Origin: Hymenobacter aerophilus DSM 13606
GTDB lineage: Bacteria > Bacteroidota > Bacteroidia > Cytophagales > Hymenobacteraceae
NCBI RefSeq assembly: GCF_000382225.1
Contig: NZ_KB907822.1
Location: 1 to 58,506 of the forward strand
DNA: 58,506 nt
Reading direction: 5' to 3'
The first letter of the stretch is position 1. Each line of letters starts with the position of its first letter. The translations under genes and the position numbers were made by a program. The notes under the pieces were generated by a model. The model searched no databases. It was not told the DNA's origin and saw only the letters and a program-made list of their open reading frames with translations. Positions 25,363 to 34,068 of this stretch are shown in pieces.

Positions 25363-26319
25363 ATGCCCACCACGCCTACCGCTACCGCCCCTACCGCTTC
25401 ACCCGCCGCTATTGTTCCCCCGCCGGCCCCTACGGCCACGGCCTGGGTCTTGCTGCTGGTGCTGGCCGGCATCTGGGGCACCTCCTTTATTCTGATGAAG
25501 AAGGGCCTGGTGGTGTTTTCGGCCCTGGAGCTGGGCGCCACGCGGGTAAGCGTGGCGGCGCTGCTACTGCTGCCGTTTGCGTTGCGCCATTTGGGGCAGG
25601 TGAACCGGGAGAAATTCAAGTGGCTGCTGCTGAGCGGGGTGGTGGGCACGCTGCTGCCGGCCTTCCTGTTTGCCTACGCCGAAACCCGGCTGGCCTCGGG
25701 GCTGGCGGGGGTGCTCAACGCCCTCACGGCCGTGTTTACGCTGGTGGTGGGGGCCGCCTTTTTCAGCCAGAAGCTTACCGGCCTGCGCGTGCTGGGCATT
25801 GCGCTGGGCCTTGTAGGCACGCTGGTGCTGATGCTGCTGGGTGGCAGCGCGGCGGCCGGCACGGCCCCGGCCGGCGGGGCCGGCAACGCCTGGTACGGCT
25901 TGTTCATTGTGGCCGCCACCCTGGGCTATGGCGTGAGCGTAAACGTGATTAAGCGCCATCTGAGCGATATTCCGGCCCTGGCCGTTACGGGGCTGCTGCT
26001 GTTGTTCATCGGCGGCCCGGCGCTGGCGTTTCTGCTGGTGGGCACCGACTTTCTGGGCAAGCTGGCCACCATGCCCGGCGCCTGGACGGCCTTCGGCTAC
26101 ATTGCCCTGCTGGCCACTATGAGCACGGCCGTGGCCATGGTGCTGTTCAACCGCCTCATCCAAACCTCCACCGCCCTGTTTGCCGCCTCCAACACCTACC
26201 TCATCCCGGTGGTGGCCCTGGCCTGGGGTGTACTCGACGGCGAGGAGTTCAACCTCTGGCACCTGCTGGGTATGGTCATTATTCTGGTAAGCGTGGCTAT
26301 CATCCACCGGGCCAACTGA
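25363..26319 (+). CDS. EamA/DMT family transporter
   Basis: The 318-residue inner-membrane protein has ten predicted helices formed by two EamA repeats, after a Pro/Ala/Thr-rich N-terminal tail of about 24 residues. Visible signatures are LAGIWGTSFILMKKGLVVF, GLAGVLNALTAVFTLVVGAAFF and, in the second half, TALFAASNTYLIPVVALAWG. It is probably an exporter of amino acids or other small metabolites; the substrate cannot be read. REP copies lie on both sides. Confidence 0.9.
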   Translation: MPTTPTATAPTASPAAIVPPPAPTATAWVLLLVLAGIWGTSFILMKKGLVVFSALELGATRVSVAALLLLPFALRHLGQVNREKFKWLLLSGVVGTLLPAFLFAYAETRLASGLAGVLNALTAVFTLVVGAAFFSQKLTGLRVLGIALGLVGTLVLMLLGGSAAAGTAPAGGAGNAWYGLFIVAATLGYGVSVNVIKRHLSDIPALAVTGLLLLFIGGPALAFLLVGTDFLGKLATMPGAWTAFGYIALLATMSTAVAMVLFNRLIQTSTALFAASNTYLIPVVALAWGVLDGEEFNLWHLLGMVIILVSVAIIHRAN

Positions 26320-26327
26320 GTGATTCG

Positions 26328-26486
26328 GTGAATGAGTGAGTGAGGTAGAACTGTCATTCTGAGCGGAGCGAAGAATCTCGCGTGCCAAAGTAACCCTGAC
26401 GTTGGGAGTTAGCGTTGCTTGCGAGATTCTTCGCTCCGCTCAGAATGACAGTCCTATTTCACCAACCCACTCATTCACTCATTCAC
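26328..26486. repeat. REP-like inverted repeat, copy B, with outer arms
   Basis: The inner arms 26350-26381 and 26421-26452 are perfect 32-bp complements (core GTCATTCTGAGCG then GAGCGAAGAATCTCGC). Outer arms built from GTGAATGAGTGA occur at 26328-26345 and, inverted, at 26468-26486. The right outer arm overlaps the stop codon and last codons of the RAYT gene. Confidence 0.92.
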
Positions 26487-27059
26487 ATACGGCCACGCGT
26501 GAAACCGCTCCGGCAAACCCAGACGGGCCGCATGGTGGCGCAGGTAGGCCTGCACCCGCGTCAGCTCGGCTTCGTCCTGAATCGGTAGCTCGTGGGAGCC
26601 GGGGTGCCAGAAATCGGCCTCGGGCGGGAGCTGGCCGCGCAGCAGGCGGCGGGCCTGGGCGGCGGTGCGCTGGTGCAGCAGCTCGATGGTTTTGTAGAGC
26701 GAGAGGCCCGCTTCGGCCGGCAGCACCAGCACGGCGTGCAGGTGGCCCGGCAGCAGCACGAAACCCGGTACCTGCAACCCCTGCTCCTCCAGCATCAGCA
26801 GCTCACCGGCTACCAGCTCAGCCAGCTTCTCGCGACCCAGATAGTCGGGGCCCACGGTATGGGCGTCGAGCAACTTGTCGAAGGCAGCGAAGAACTGCTT
26901 CTCGGCCCGGCGGCCGGCCGCGGCGGGGTCGGGGGCCGTGCGGGCTTCGGTTTGGGCGGCTACGCGCTGGGCCTGCAACTCGCGGCCGGCCCGGGCGGGC
27001 ACCGAGCCAGCTAGGCGCATGGTCAGCAGAATGGTTTCGGCGGCGGGAATTGGCGGCAT
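26475..27059 (-). CDS. REP-associated tyrosine transposase (RAYT, Y1 family)
   Basis: I assign the 194-residue protein to the IS200-like Y1 transposases of REP elements. The N-terminal ILLTMRLAGSVP matches the opening strand. FFAAFDKLLDAHTVGPDYLG precedes VPGFVLLPGHLHAVLVLP, which carries the HUH metal-site pair His106/His108. FWHPGSHELPIQDEAEL then precedes AYLRHHAARLGL, which has the candidate nucleophile Tyr172. In typical RAYTs these read MPNHVH and YI..NP, so this is a divergent copy. Family members nick REP hairpins. The gene ends inside the outer arm of REP copy B, which strengthens the link. Confidence 0.8.
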   Translation of the reverse strand: MPPIPAAETILLTMRLAGSVPARAGRELQAQRVAAQTEARTAPDPAAAGRRAEKQFFAAFDKLLDAHTVGPDYLGREKLAELVAGELLMLEEQGLQVPGFVLLPGHLHAVLVLPAEAGLSLYKTIELLHQRTAAQARRLLRGQLPPEADFWHPGSHELPIQDEAELTRVQAYLRHHAARLGLPERFHAWPYVNE

Positions 27060-27099
27060 AAGGCATTCATTTACCGGAAGATACTAGCCGCAACGCCAA

Positions 27100-27139
27100 A
27101 AGCCAGCTTCCGGCCTCCAGGGAGGTAGAAAGCTGGCTT
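27100..27139 (-). terminator. Terminator of the M3 peptidase gene
   Basis: AAGCCAGCTT (27100-27109) pairs with AAGCTGGCTT (27130-27139), with an inner GGCCTCC/GGAGG pairing. On the minus strand the stem is followed by TTTTGGCG. It lies 41 bp after the peptidase stop. Confidence 0.7.
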
Positions 27140-27180
27140 CTGCTGTTGGCGGATGATGAATCCGGCCGGGCGAACGGACC

Positions 27181-29460
27181 TTACTTCCGCTTGCCCTTCT
27201 TGATTTTTACCTTAACTTTTTCCAGCTGGCCCGCTGCCGGAACGACTACTGCGGCGGGCGTTGTTGCTGGGACGACCGTCGTCATCGGGAAGCCGCGCTG
27301 CTTCATCAGCGCGTCAATCTTCGGGTCGCGGCCCCGGAAGGCGCGGTAGCCGGCGGCGGGGTCGATGGTGTTGCCCACCGTGAACACGTTCTGGCGCAGC
27401 CGCTCGCCCACGGCTTTATCGTAGGCCCCTCCCCCCTCGGTGAAGGCGCTGAAGGCGTCGGCGGCCAGCACCACCGACCACAGGTAGGAGTAGTAACCGG
27501 CCGAGTAGCCATCGGAGGAGAAGATGTGGTTGAACTGGGGCGTGCGGTGGCGCATCACCAGCTCGGAGGGCATCCCCAATTGGGCCAGGGTTTCGCGCTC
27601 GAACTTGTCGGGGTCGATTTTCTGGTCGCCGGCCAGGTGCAGCTTCATGTCGATGAGGGCGCTGGCCAGAAACTCGGTGGTGGCGAAGCCCTCGTTGAAG
27701 GTGCTGGCCTTGTCGATGCGGTCGACGAGTTCCTGCGGGATGGGCTTGCCGGTCTGGTAGTGCAGGGCGAAGCGGTTGAGCACCTCGGGCGTGGGCAGCC
27801 AGTTTTCGAGCACCTGCGAGGGGAACTCCACGTAGTCGCGCACCACGCTGGTGCCCGACAGGGTGGGGTAGGTGACGTTGCTCGACAGCCCGTGCAAAGC
27901 GTGGCCAAACTCGTGGAACAGCGTGGTGGCATCGGTCCAGGAAATCAGCACCGGCTCGCCGGGCTTGCCCTTCACGAAGTTGGAGTTGTTCGACACGATA
28001 GTGGTTACTTCCTTGCCATCCATGCGTTCCTGGTTGCGGTAGGCGTTCATCCAAGCCCCCGATTTCTTGCCCGGCCGGGCGTAGGGGTCGAAATACCACA
28101 GGCCCACCTGCTGGCCGGTGGTCTTGTCGTTTACCTGCCACACCTTCACATCGGGGTGGAACACGGGCACGTCGGTGACGGGCTGGAAGCTGAAATTGAA
28201 CAGCTCGCCGGCCATCCAGAACATGCCCTCGCGCATCTTTTCGAGCTGCAGATACTGCTTCACCTCGTTCTGGTCGAGGTCGTAGCGCTCCTTGCGCACT
28301 TTCTCGGCGTAGTAGGCGTAGTCCCAGGGCTCAATCTTGAAATCGGCCGGGGCGCCTTCCTTCACGGCCAGCGCCTGCATGTCGGCCACTTCCTCGTGCA
28401 CGCGGGCTACGGCCGGCTGCCACACCTGCTCCATCAGCTCCATGGCCGCCTCGGGGGTTTTGGCCATGGTGTTGTCGAGGCGCAGGTGGGCGTGCGTTTT
28501 ATAGCCCAGCAGCTTGGCGCGCTCGGCCCGCAACTGCAGAATCTGAGTGATGATGGCGTTGTTGTCGTGGGCGCCGCCGTTGTCGCCGCGGTTGGTGAAC
28601 ATGCGCCAAGCCTTCTCGCGCAGCTGCCGCTGGTCGGAGTAAGTCAGGAACGGGTCGACGCTGGAGCGGGTGTTGGTGATGACGCCCGCCGCGGCCACTT
28701 TGCGCGAATCGGCGGCGGCTTTGGCGCCGTCGCGCAGCGAGGTGGGCAGCCCGCTCAAATCCTGCTCGGTTTTAAGCACCAGCATCTCGTTGGCCTCATC
28801 GGCCAGCACGTTCTGCGAGAAGTTGTTGAAGAGGCCCGCCAGCTGCTGGTTTATCTGCGAAAGCCGCGCCTTGGCCGGGGCATCAAGCTTGGCGCCGGCC
28901 CGCACGAAGGCCTTGTAGCGCACCTCCGTCAGGCGCTGCTGCTCGGGCGTGAGGTTGCTGGTCGCCATCGAGTTATACACCGCCTCGATGCGCTTGAACA
29001 GGGCCGCGTTCTGGGTTATCTGGTCGCTGAAGGCCGCCATTTTGGGCGCCATCTCGGCCTGCACGGCCGCAAACTTGGCGTCGTTAAGCGAGGTGGCCCA
29101 GATGCCGTACACCGTCCCCACGCGGTCGAGGGTGCCGCCGCTGCGCTCCATGGCCGCAATGGTGTTCTCGAACGTGGGCGCGGCGGGGTTGTTGGCAATG
29201 GTGTTGATTTCGGCCATGTTCTCGGCCATAGCCGCTTCCAGCGCCGGCTTGAAATCGGCCACTTTCACCTTATCGAACGGCGGCACGCCGCCGTGGGGGC
29301 CGCTCCAGGGCTGGAGCAGCGGCATCGGAGAGGACTTGCTGGTCGTCATTTTGGTTGAAGTAGCGGATTGCGCCTGGGCGTCCGACAGCGTGGCGCCGGC
29401 CAGGCCGAGGCCCGCCAGCAGCGGCAACATGGGAAGGGAAAGCGAAAAGAGTGGATTCAT
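27181..29460 (-). CDS. M3 family peptidyl-dipeptidase/oligopeptidase, exported
   Basis: The 759-residue zinc peptidase carries a signal peptide (about 1-30, ...SDAQAQ). The catalytic motif HEFGHALHG (HExxH, about 490) and a downstream Glu are typical of M3. EFPSQVLENW and DGYSAGYYSYLWS are Dcp/OpdA signatures near the active site. The length suits Dcp plus an exported leader. It cleaves dipeptides or short peptides from oligopeptides, here in the periplasm. The C-terminus carries an extra Val/Pro/Ala-rich stretch and a Lys-rich tail (KVKIKKGKRK) that most family members lack. Confidence 0.94.
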   Translation of the reverse strand: MNPLFSLSLPMLPLLAGLGLAGATLSDAQAQSATSTKMTTSKSSPMPLLQPWSGPHGGVPPFDKVKVADFKPALEAAMAENMAEINTIANNPAAPTFENTIAAMERSGGTLDRVGTVYGIWATSLNDAKFAAVQAEMAPKMAAFSDQITQNAALFKRIEAVYNSMATSNLTPEQQRLTEVRYKAFVRAGAKLDAPAKARLSQINQQLAGLFNNFSQNVLADEANEMLVLKTEQDLSGLPTSLRDGAKAAADSRKVAAAGVITNTRSSVDPFLTYSDQRQLREKAWRMFTNRGDNGGAHDNNAIITQILQLRAERAKLLGYKTHAHLRLDNTMAKTPEAAMELMEQVWQPAVARVHEEVADMQALAVKEGAPADFKIEPWDYAYYAEKVRKERYDLDQNEVKQYLQLEKMREGMFWMAGELFNFSFQPVTDVPVFHPDVKVWQVNDKTTGQQVGLWYFDPYARPGKKSGAWMNAYRNQERMDGKEVTTIVSNNSNFVKGKPGEPVLISWTDATTLFHEFGHALHGLSSNVTYPTLSGTSVVRDYVEFPSQVLENWLPTPEVLNRFALHYQTGKPIPQELVDRIDKASTFNEGFATTEFLASALIDMKLHLAGDQKIDPDKFERETLAQLGMPSELVMRHRTPQFNHIFSSDGYSAGYYSYLWSVVLAADAFSAFTEGGGAYDKAVGERLRQNVFTVGNTIDPAAGYRAFRGRDPKIDALMKQRGFPMTTVVPATTPAAVVVPAAGQLEKVKVKIKKGKRK

Positions 29461-29563
29461 GAGCTAAAATATCGGGCAGGAAATGTGACTATGGGCGAAG
29501 ATACAACGCGCCGGGCGGCTCAGAATTCCCGGGCCAGCCCAAATTCGGGCACCGGCAAACGCA

Positions 29564-29600
29564 AACGAGTACCCCGGAGGCGGCCTCCAGGGTACTCGTT
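29564..29600 (-). terminator. Terminator of the amino-acid permease gene
   Basis: AACGAGTACCC (29564-29574) pairs with GGGTACTCGTT (29590-29600). GGAGG/CCTCC in between extends the stem to about 17 bp with small mismatches. On the minus strand the stem is followed by TGCGTTTGC rather than a clean T-run. Confidence 0.6.
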
Positions 29601-29612
29601 GAAGTGGGCAAA

Positions 29613-31379
29613 CTACGCCTGCGCGTGCTTCAGGCGCAGCTTGGAGTGTTTGTAGCCGTAGTTGAAGTACAAGGCCAGCCCGATAATCAGCCAGCCGAAG
29701 AACAGCAGCCAGTTGTTCACGCCCAGCTGGGTCATCAGGTACAGGTTGGTCAGCAAACCCAGGGTGGGCAGCAAGCTCAGGCGCTTGCGGAACGACAACC
29801 ACGACAAACCCAGGCAGAAGCCGAAAAACACCAGCATCGGGATGTAGTGGCGGCCTTCCTCGTAGCTGGTAGTCAGCGCCGTGGTAAACTCGCGGATACC
29901 GTCCTGATTATACACCAGCACCAGCACGCCGCAGATGGCCAGCGTGAGCGGCACCAGGAACTGGCCGTTGATGTAGGGCACCTTGAAGCGGGCGTCGGAA
30001 GTGCCGTGGGGGTCGATGATGAGGATGCCGCCGCACACCAGCGCGAAGGCGAACAGCGTGCCGATGCTGGTCAAATCAATCACCAGATCCATGTTGAGCA
30101 GCAGCGCCGGCACGCCCACAAACAGGCCCGTGACGATGGTGCTGAACGAGGGCGTACGGAACTTGGGGTGCACCTTGGCAAACACGGCCGGCAGCAGCCC
30201 GTCGCGGCTCATGGTCATCCAGATGCGGGGCTGGCCAATCTGGAACACGAGCAGCACCGAGGCCATGGCAAACACGGCCGACACGGCCACGATGCCGCCC
30301 AGCCACTTCACGCCCACCTTGTTGAAAACATAGGCCAGCGGGTCGCCCACGGCCAGCTCCTTGTAGTTCACCATGCCGGTAAGCACCAGCGTCACAATCA
30401 CATACAGAATGGTGCAGATGACGAGCGAGTAAATCATGGCCCGGGGCAGATCGCGCTGGGGGTTTTTGCACTCCTCGGCCGTCGTCGAAATGGCATCGAA
30501 GCCGATGTAGGCGAAGAACACGGCCGACACGCCCTTGAGCACCCCGCCGATGCCGTTGGGCGCAAACGGGCTCCAGTTTTCGGGCTGAATGTAAAAGACG
30601 CCCACCAGAATCACGATGAGCACCACCACCATTTTCAGGCCTACCAGAATGTTGGAGGCGTTTTTCGACTCCTTGATGCCGACGTACACCAGCATCGTGA
30701 TGGCAAGTGTAATGAGGCCGGCGGGCAGGTCGATGACCAGGCGCAGGCCGCCGGGCAGCTCGGGGGCCGAATTCCAGGCGTTGTAGCCGGCCAGCTGCGA
30801 GGCGGTGGCCTCGGCCAGCGGCTTGCCGGCCTGCATCAGGGCCAGCACTTCCTCGTAGTGTCGGTGGGCGCTTTGCATGCCCATCGTCAGCCAGATGGGG
30901 ATGTGCAGCCCCACGCCATCCATAAGGCCGGTAAAGTAATCCGACCACGAAATGGCCACCACGATGTTGCCCACCGCGTATTCCATAATCAGGGCCCAGC
31001 CGATAATCCAGGCCGCCAGCTCGCCAAACGAGGCGTAGGCGTAGGTGTAGGCCGAACCCGACACCGGAATAGTGGCCGCGAACTGGGCGTAGCACAAGGC
31101 CGAAAAGGCGCAGGCAATGGCCGTGAACACGAACAGCAGCGACACGGCCGGTCCGCCGTCGTGGGCGGCGTTGCCGATGGTGCTGAAAATGCCCGCCCCT
31201 ACCACGGCCGCAATGCCCAGCGACGTCAGGTCGCGGACGGTGAGGTGGCGCTCCAGGTTATGGGCTTCGAGGGTCGAGCCGAGCATATCCCCGTCGGCGG
31301 GCGGGTTGACAATAAGGTCCGAAACGGTTTTACGACGGAACAATCCGCTGAGGCGGGAGGGAGGTAGAGGGCTTGACAA
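29613..31379 (-). CDS. APC family amino-acid permease (cationic type)
   Basis: This 588-residue transporter of the APC superfamily has about 13-15 helices. LFRRKTVSDLI precedes the first helix LGIAAVVGAGIFSTIGNAA, the substrate-binding GAGIF motif. PVSGSAYTYAYASFGELAAW and FFAYIGFDAISTTAEECKNP are cationic amino-acid transporter signatures. The start must be upstream of LFRRK, and the only suitable codon is TTG at 31377-31379. REP copy C lies in its promoter region. Confidence 0.92.
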   Translation of the reverse strand: MSSPLPPSRLSGLFRRKTVSDLIVNPPADGDMLGSTLEAHNLERHLTVRDLTSLGIAAVVGAGIFSTIGNAAHDGGPAVSLLFVFTAIACAFSALCYAQFAATIPVSGSAYTYAYASFGELAAWIIGWALIMEYAVGNIVVAISWSDYFTGLMDGVGLHIPIWLTMGMQSAHRHYEEVLALMQAGKPLAEATASQLAGYNAWNSAPELPGGLRLVIDLPAGLITLAITMLVYVGIKESKNASNILVGLKMVVVLIVILVGVFYIQPENWSPFAPNGIGGVLKGVSAVFFAYIGFDAISTTAEECKNPQRDLPRAMIYSLVICTILYVIVTLVLTGMVNYKELAVGDPLAYVFNKVGVKWLGGIVAVSAVFAMASVLLVFQIGQPRIWMTMSRDGLLPAVFAKVHPKFRTPSFSTIVTGLFVGVPALLLNMDLVIDLTSIGTLFAFALVCGGILIIDPHGTSDARFKVPYINGQFLVPLTLAICGVLVLVYNQDGIREFTTALTTSYEEGRHYIPMLVFFGFCLGLSWLSFRKRLSLLPTLGLLTNLYLMTQLGVNNWLLFFGWLIIGLALYFNYGYKHSKLRLKHAQA

Positions 31380-31458
31380 CGGAGCGAAGAACAGGTTAAG
31401 AGGGCAAAAGATACAGAAATCTGCCGGTTGCCGGGGCAGCAGTTGGCAGAGTACTTGG

Positions 31459-31575
31459 CAGTGAACCCGTCATTCAGAGCGCAGCGAAGAATCTTACGGG
31501 CCGTGGTAACTCCTGATGGCAGGACTGCTTTGGCCCGCGAGATTATTCGCGGCGCTCTGAATGACGAGTTCACTG
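31459..31575. repeat. REP-like inverted repeat, copy C (degraded)
   Basis: The 44-bp arms 31459-31502 and 31532-31575 are complementary with about five mismatches, so this is the most decayed of the seven copies. Both arms still carry GTCATTCAGAGCG and the outer CAGTGAAC. Beyond them AGTTGGCAG and CTGCCAACT extend the symmetry. It fills the divergent gap between the permease and the next gene, where it could affect both promoters. Confidence 0.85.
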
Positions 31576-31667
31576 CCAACTGACAGCTGGCAACGCGCAA
31601 CAGCCAACTGAGCCCCGGCAACCATCAAATATTCTTATACTTACTTCTTCCTTTTATCCTCTCCGCC

Positions 31668-32381
31668 ATGTCCAGCTTTGCCGTTCCCAACCCCTGCCCG
31701 CAGCCCTGGGCCACCATGTCGCCCACTACGGCCGGCCGCTTTTGCGGGCAGTGTCAGCACGAGGTCGTCGATTTTTCGGCTTTCAGCGAAGCCGAAGTGC
31801 GGGCGTGGCTGGCCCGGCCGGGGGCGGGCAGCGTGTGCGGAATGTTCCGGGCCGGGCAGTTTGCGCCCCCGGTGGCGGCGGGCGCTATGCCGGCCGCGGC
31901 CCCGCGTTGGCGCCGGCTGCTGCTCACGGGCCTGGCGCTGCTCAGCCTCAAGCCGCTGCTTTCTTCCTGCCAAAACGCCCGGCCGAACGCTGCAACCGTC
32001 AGCGGCGCTACCGAGCAGGCCGACGAACTGGCCGCTGCGCCCCAGGGCCAGGTAACCATCCGCGGCCGGGTGCTCGACGATTCCACGAGCCAGGCCGTGG
32101 CGGGCGCCGAAATCTTCATTGCCGACACGCCCTACGGCGCCACCACCGATGAGCAGGGCAACTTCAGCTTTACCATGCAGCAACAGTGGGGGCCGGTGCA
32201 GCAAGGCTCGGTGCGCCTGCGCGTGGCGGGTAGCCCGTTCGTGTTCGAGCCCCAGGTGCTAAGCGTAGCCGTAAGTCCGGCCCCGGCTCCGCTCACCGTA
32301 CGGCTGAAATCGGTGCCCGGCCGGGGCCAGATTATGGGCAAGGTAGTGGGCCACGAGCCACCGCAGAAGCCACCGCTGTAG
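31668..32381 (+). CDS. Cys-motif N-terminus plus carboxypeptidase-regulatory domain
   Basis: The 237-residue protein has an N-terminal cysteine module, PNPCPQPWATMSPTTAGRFC then GQCQHEVVDFS and VCGMF. This CxxC-containing motif recurs at the start of many Bacteroidota membrane proteins and may bind metal. A membrane segment (about 85-105, LLLTGLALLSLKPLLSSC) is followed by a CarboxypepD_reg beta sandwich (about 125-210, RGRVLDDSTSQAVAGAEIFI). The function is unknown. It is followed by a smaller gene with the same beta domain. Confidence 0.75.
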   Translation: MSSFAVPNPCPQPWATMSPTTAGRFCGQCQHEVVDFSAFSEAEVRAWLARPGAGSVCGMFRAGQFAPPVAAGAMPAAAPRWRRLLLTGLALLSLKPLLSSCQNARPNAATVSGATEQADELAAAPQGQVTIRGRVLDDSTSQAVAGAEIFIADTPYGATTDEQGNFSFTMQQQWGPVQQGSVRLRVAGSPFVFEPQVLSVAVSPAPAPLTVRLKSVPGRGQIMGKVVGHEPPQKPPL

Positions 32382-32467
32382 CTGTCTTCCGGAAGGCTGT
32401 GTTGTTTAGGATTCCTTGCACGATAAATGACTGTAAAGCAAATATTTATAGGGTAGCAGAGGTGCTG

Positions 32468-32914
32468 ATGAATCGATTTGCTTATATACGTCTGTGGGTT
32501 GGCAGCCTGTTGCTGTGGGTGCTGAGCGCCTCGTCCGCTTTAGGCCAAATTGCCCCCAACGTTCCGCTTCCGGCCACACTGCCCGCTTACGAGCTGCCCG
32601 CCAGGCCTTCGTTCTTTACTGAGCCTACCGAAGCCGACGCGGCAGCCATAACGGAAGGGCTGGTGGTGGATGATTCGGGCCGGCCCGTCGCCGGGGCGGT
32701 CTGCTGGATTCGGGGGAGTCGGCTAGCCGTATTTACCGGCCCCGATGGCCGTTACCGCCTGCCGGTGCCAGCCCGCTACCTCTCGCGCCGGGGCCAGGTG
32801 CGCATTACGCTATCCGGTATCGGGTTTGTTGGCCAACGGCTGCAACTCGACGCCCGGCGGGCCGAGCAACCGGTGCTGGAACTGCCAGTGGATAGGCGGC
32901 CTTTAATTGACTAG
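32468..32914 (+). CDS. Small exported protein with regulatory-like beta domain
   Basis: The start is ATG 32468 because it opens a signal peptide (MNRFAYIRLWVGSLLLWVLS ... ALGQ); a longer ORF start upstream would bury it. The protein is 148 residues. About 65-148 is a carboxypeptidase-regulatory-like sandwich (GLVVDDSGRPVAGAVCWIRG). No catalytic residues are visible. It is probably a surface or periplasmic partner of the preceding gene, which shares the fold. Confidence 0.7.
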   Translation: MNRFAYIRLWVGSLLLWVLSASSALGQIAPNVPLPATLPAYELPARPSFFTEPTEADAAAITEGLVVDDSGRPVAGAVCWIRGSRLAVFTGPDGRYRLPVPARYLSRRGQVRITLSGIGFVGQRLQLDARRAEQPVLELPVDRRPLID

Positions 32915-32961
32915 CCCGCCGGGCTAAACCTTTCGGCCCCCGAAACCCTTATGGCAGCAGT

Positions 32962-34026
32962 ATGAAAAACCTGCTGCTAGCCTCCCTGATCCTGTTATTC
33001 GCCGCCTCCGGCTGCGCCCTGAAGCCAACCCGCCAGCACGATGTGTTCAACGAGCGGGCCGAGCTGCCCCGCGAAGAAGCCGTCCACGCACGCAACTCCC
33101 TGGAGTGGTGGTACTTCACCGGCCATCTGCGCGACAAGGCCACCGGCGAGACGTTCGGCGTCGAGTACGTGTTCTTCCACTTCAACATCAACGGCAAGCG
33201 CGACTGGCAGATGGTCAACTTTGCCCTCACCGACCCGCAGCAAAAGCAGTTCCGCTACGACTACAAGGTAACGCGCCTGCCCGAGCTGCTGCCTTCTACG
33301 CTGCCGCTGAACCTGAGCGCCCGCAAACAGAACGAAACCTGGACCCTGACCGGGCAGGAGGGCCGCTACCACCTGCGCGGCCGCATGGCCGAGCACACCG
33401 GCCACGCCATCGACCTGACGACCACGCCCGCCAAGCCCGTGCTGCTGCACAACGGCACCGGTTACGAGAACTACGGCGACGTGGCCCGCGCCGGCTACTA
33501 CAGCTACCCGCGCCTGGCCACCACCGGCACCCTCGAAATCGGCGGTAAAGTGCGCCAGGTTGAGGGCGAGCTGTGGTACGACCGGCAGTGGAACGGCACC
33601 TCCGTAATGGGCAAAAACATCGGCTGGGACTGGTTTTCGGTGCAGCTCGATGAGCCCCGCACCGAGCTGATGGCCTATCAGCTCTTCGACCGGAAATCGG
33701 ACCTCGTGGTAAGCGGCGGCACCCACTACGGCCCCGACCTGAGCAGCCAGCACCTGAGCGCCGCCGACTTCCAGCTCGACGTGCTCGACTACTGGACCAG
33801 CCCCCAAACCAAGCTCCGCTACCCCATGAAATGGCGCCTGCGCGTGCCCAGCCAGGGCTACGACCTCACCATCACGCCCGTTATGCCCGACCAGGAGCTC
33901 ACCCTCAAGCTGTTCGCCGGCATCAAAATGCACTACTGGGAGGGCATGTGCCGCGTGGAAGGCACCCACCACGGCAAGCCCGTAAAAGGCAACAGCTATG
34001 TGGAGATTACGAATAGAGGGAAATGA
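32962..34026 (+). CDS. AttH/CrtC-like lipocalin lipoprotein
   Basis: This 354-residue lipoprotein has lipobox FAASGC at Cys18. It belongs to the AttH family, which shares a double lipocalin-like fold with carotenoid 1,2-hydratase (CrtC). Signatures are SLEWWYFTGHLRD near 50, GYYSYPRL, then GELWYDRQWNG and DWFSVQLDEPRTELM. Proteins of this kind are predicted to bind or hydrate isoprenoid-like lipids. No carotenoid genes are nearby, so the role stays open. Confidence 0.85.
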   Translation: MKNLLLASLILLFAASGCALKPTRQHDVFNERAELPREEAVHARNSLEWWYFTGHLRDKATGETFGVEYVFFHFNINGKRDWQMVNFALTDPQQKQFRYDYKVTRLPELLPSTLPLNLSARKQNETWTLTGQEGRYHLRGRMAEHTGHAIDLTTTPAKPVLLHNGTGYENYGDVARAGYYSYPRLATTGTLEIGGKVRQVEGELWYDRQWNGTSVMGKNIGWDWFSVQLDEPRTELMAYQLFDRKSDLVVSGGTHYGPDLSSQHLSAADFQLDVLDYWTSPQTKLRYPMKWRLRVPSQGYDLTITPVMPDQELTLKLFAGIKMHYWEGMCRVEGTHHGKPVKGNSYVEITNRGK

Positions 34027-34040
34027 GAGAAGTGAGCTAG

Positions 34041-34066
34041 TTAGAAGTGAGTACCAAGAAGTGAGG
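34041..34066. repeat. GTGAG-family repeat before REP copy D
   Basis: TTAGAAGTGAGTACCAAGAA then GTGAGG closely matches the element at 53343-53377 (TTAGAAGTGAGTATGGAGAA then GTGAGA). It sits between the AttH-like stop and REP copy D. Confidence 0.6.
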
Positions 34067-34068
34067 TA

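Noticed and set aside
27526..29358. 610-codon frame opposite the M3 peptidase gene
   Set aside because: It is an antisense shadow; the opposite strand encodes HEFGHALHG and a full-length M3 enzyme.
29604..31367. 587-codon frame opposite the amino-acid permease
   Set aside because: It is His/Gln-rich and low in complexity, a typical antisense of a membrane protein gene.
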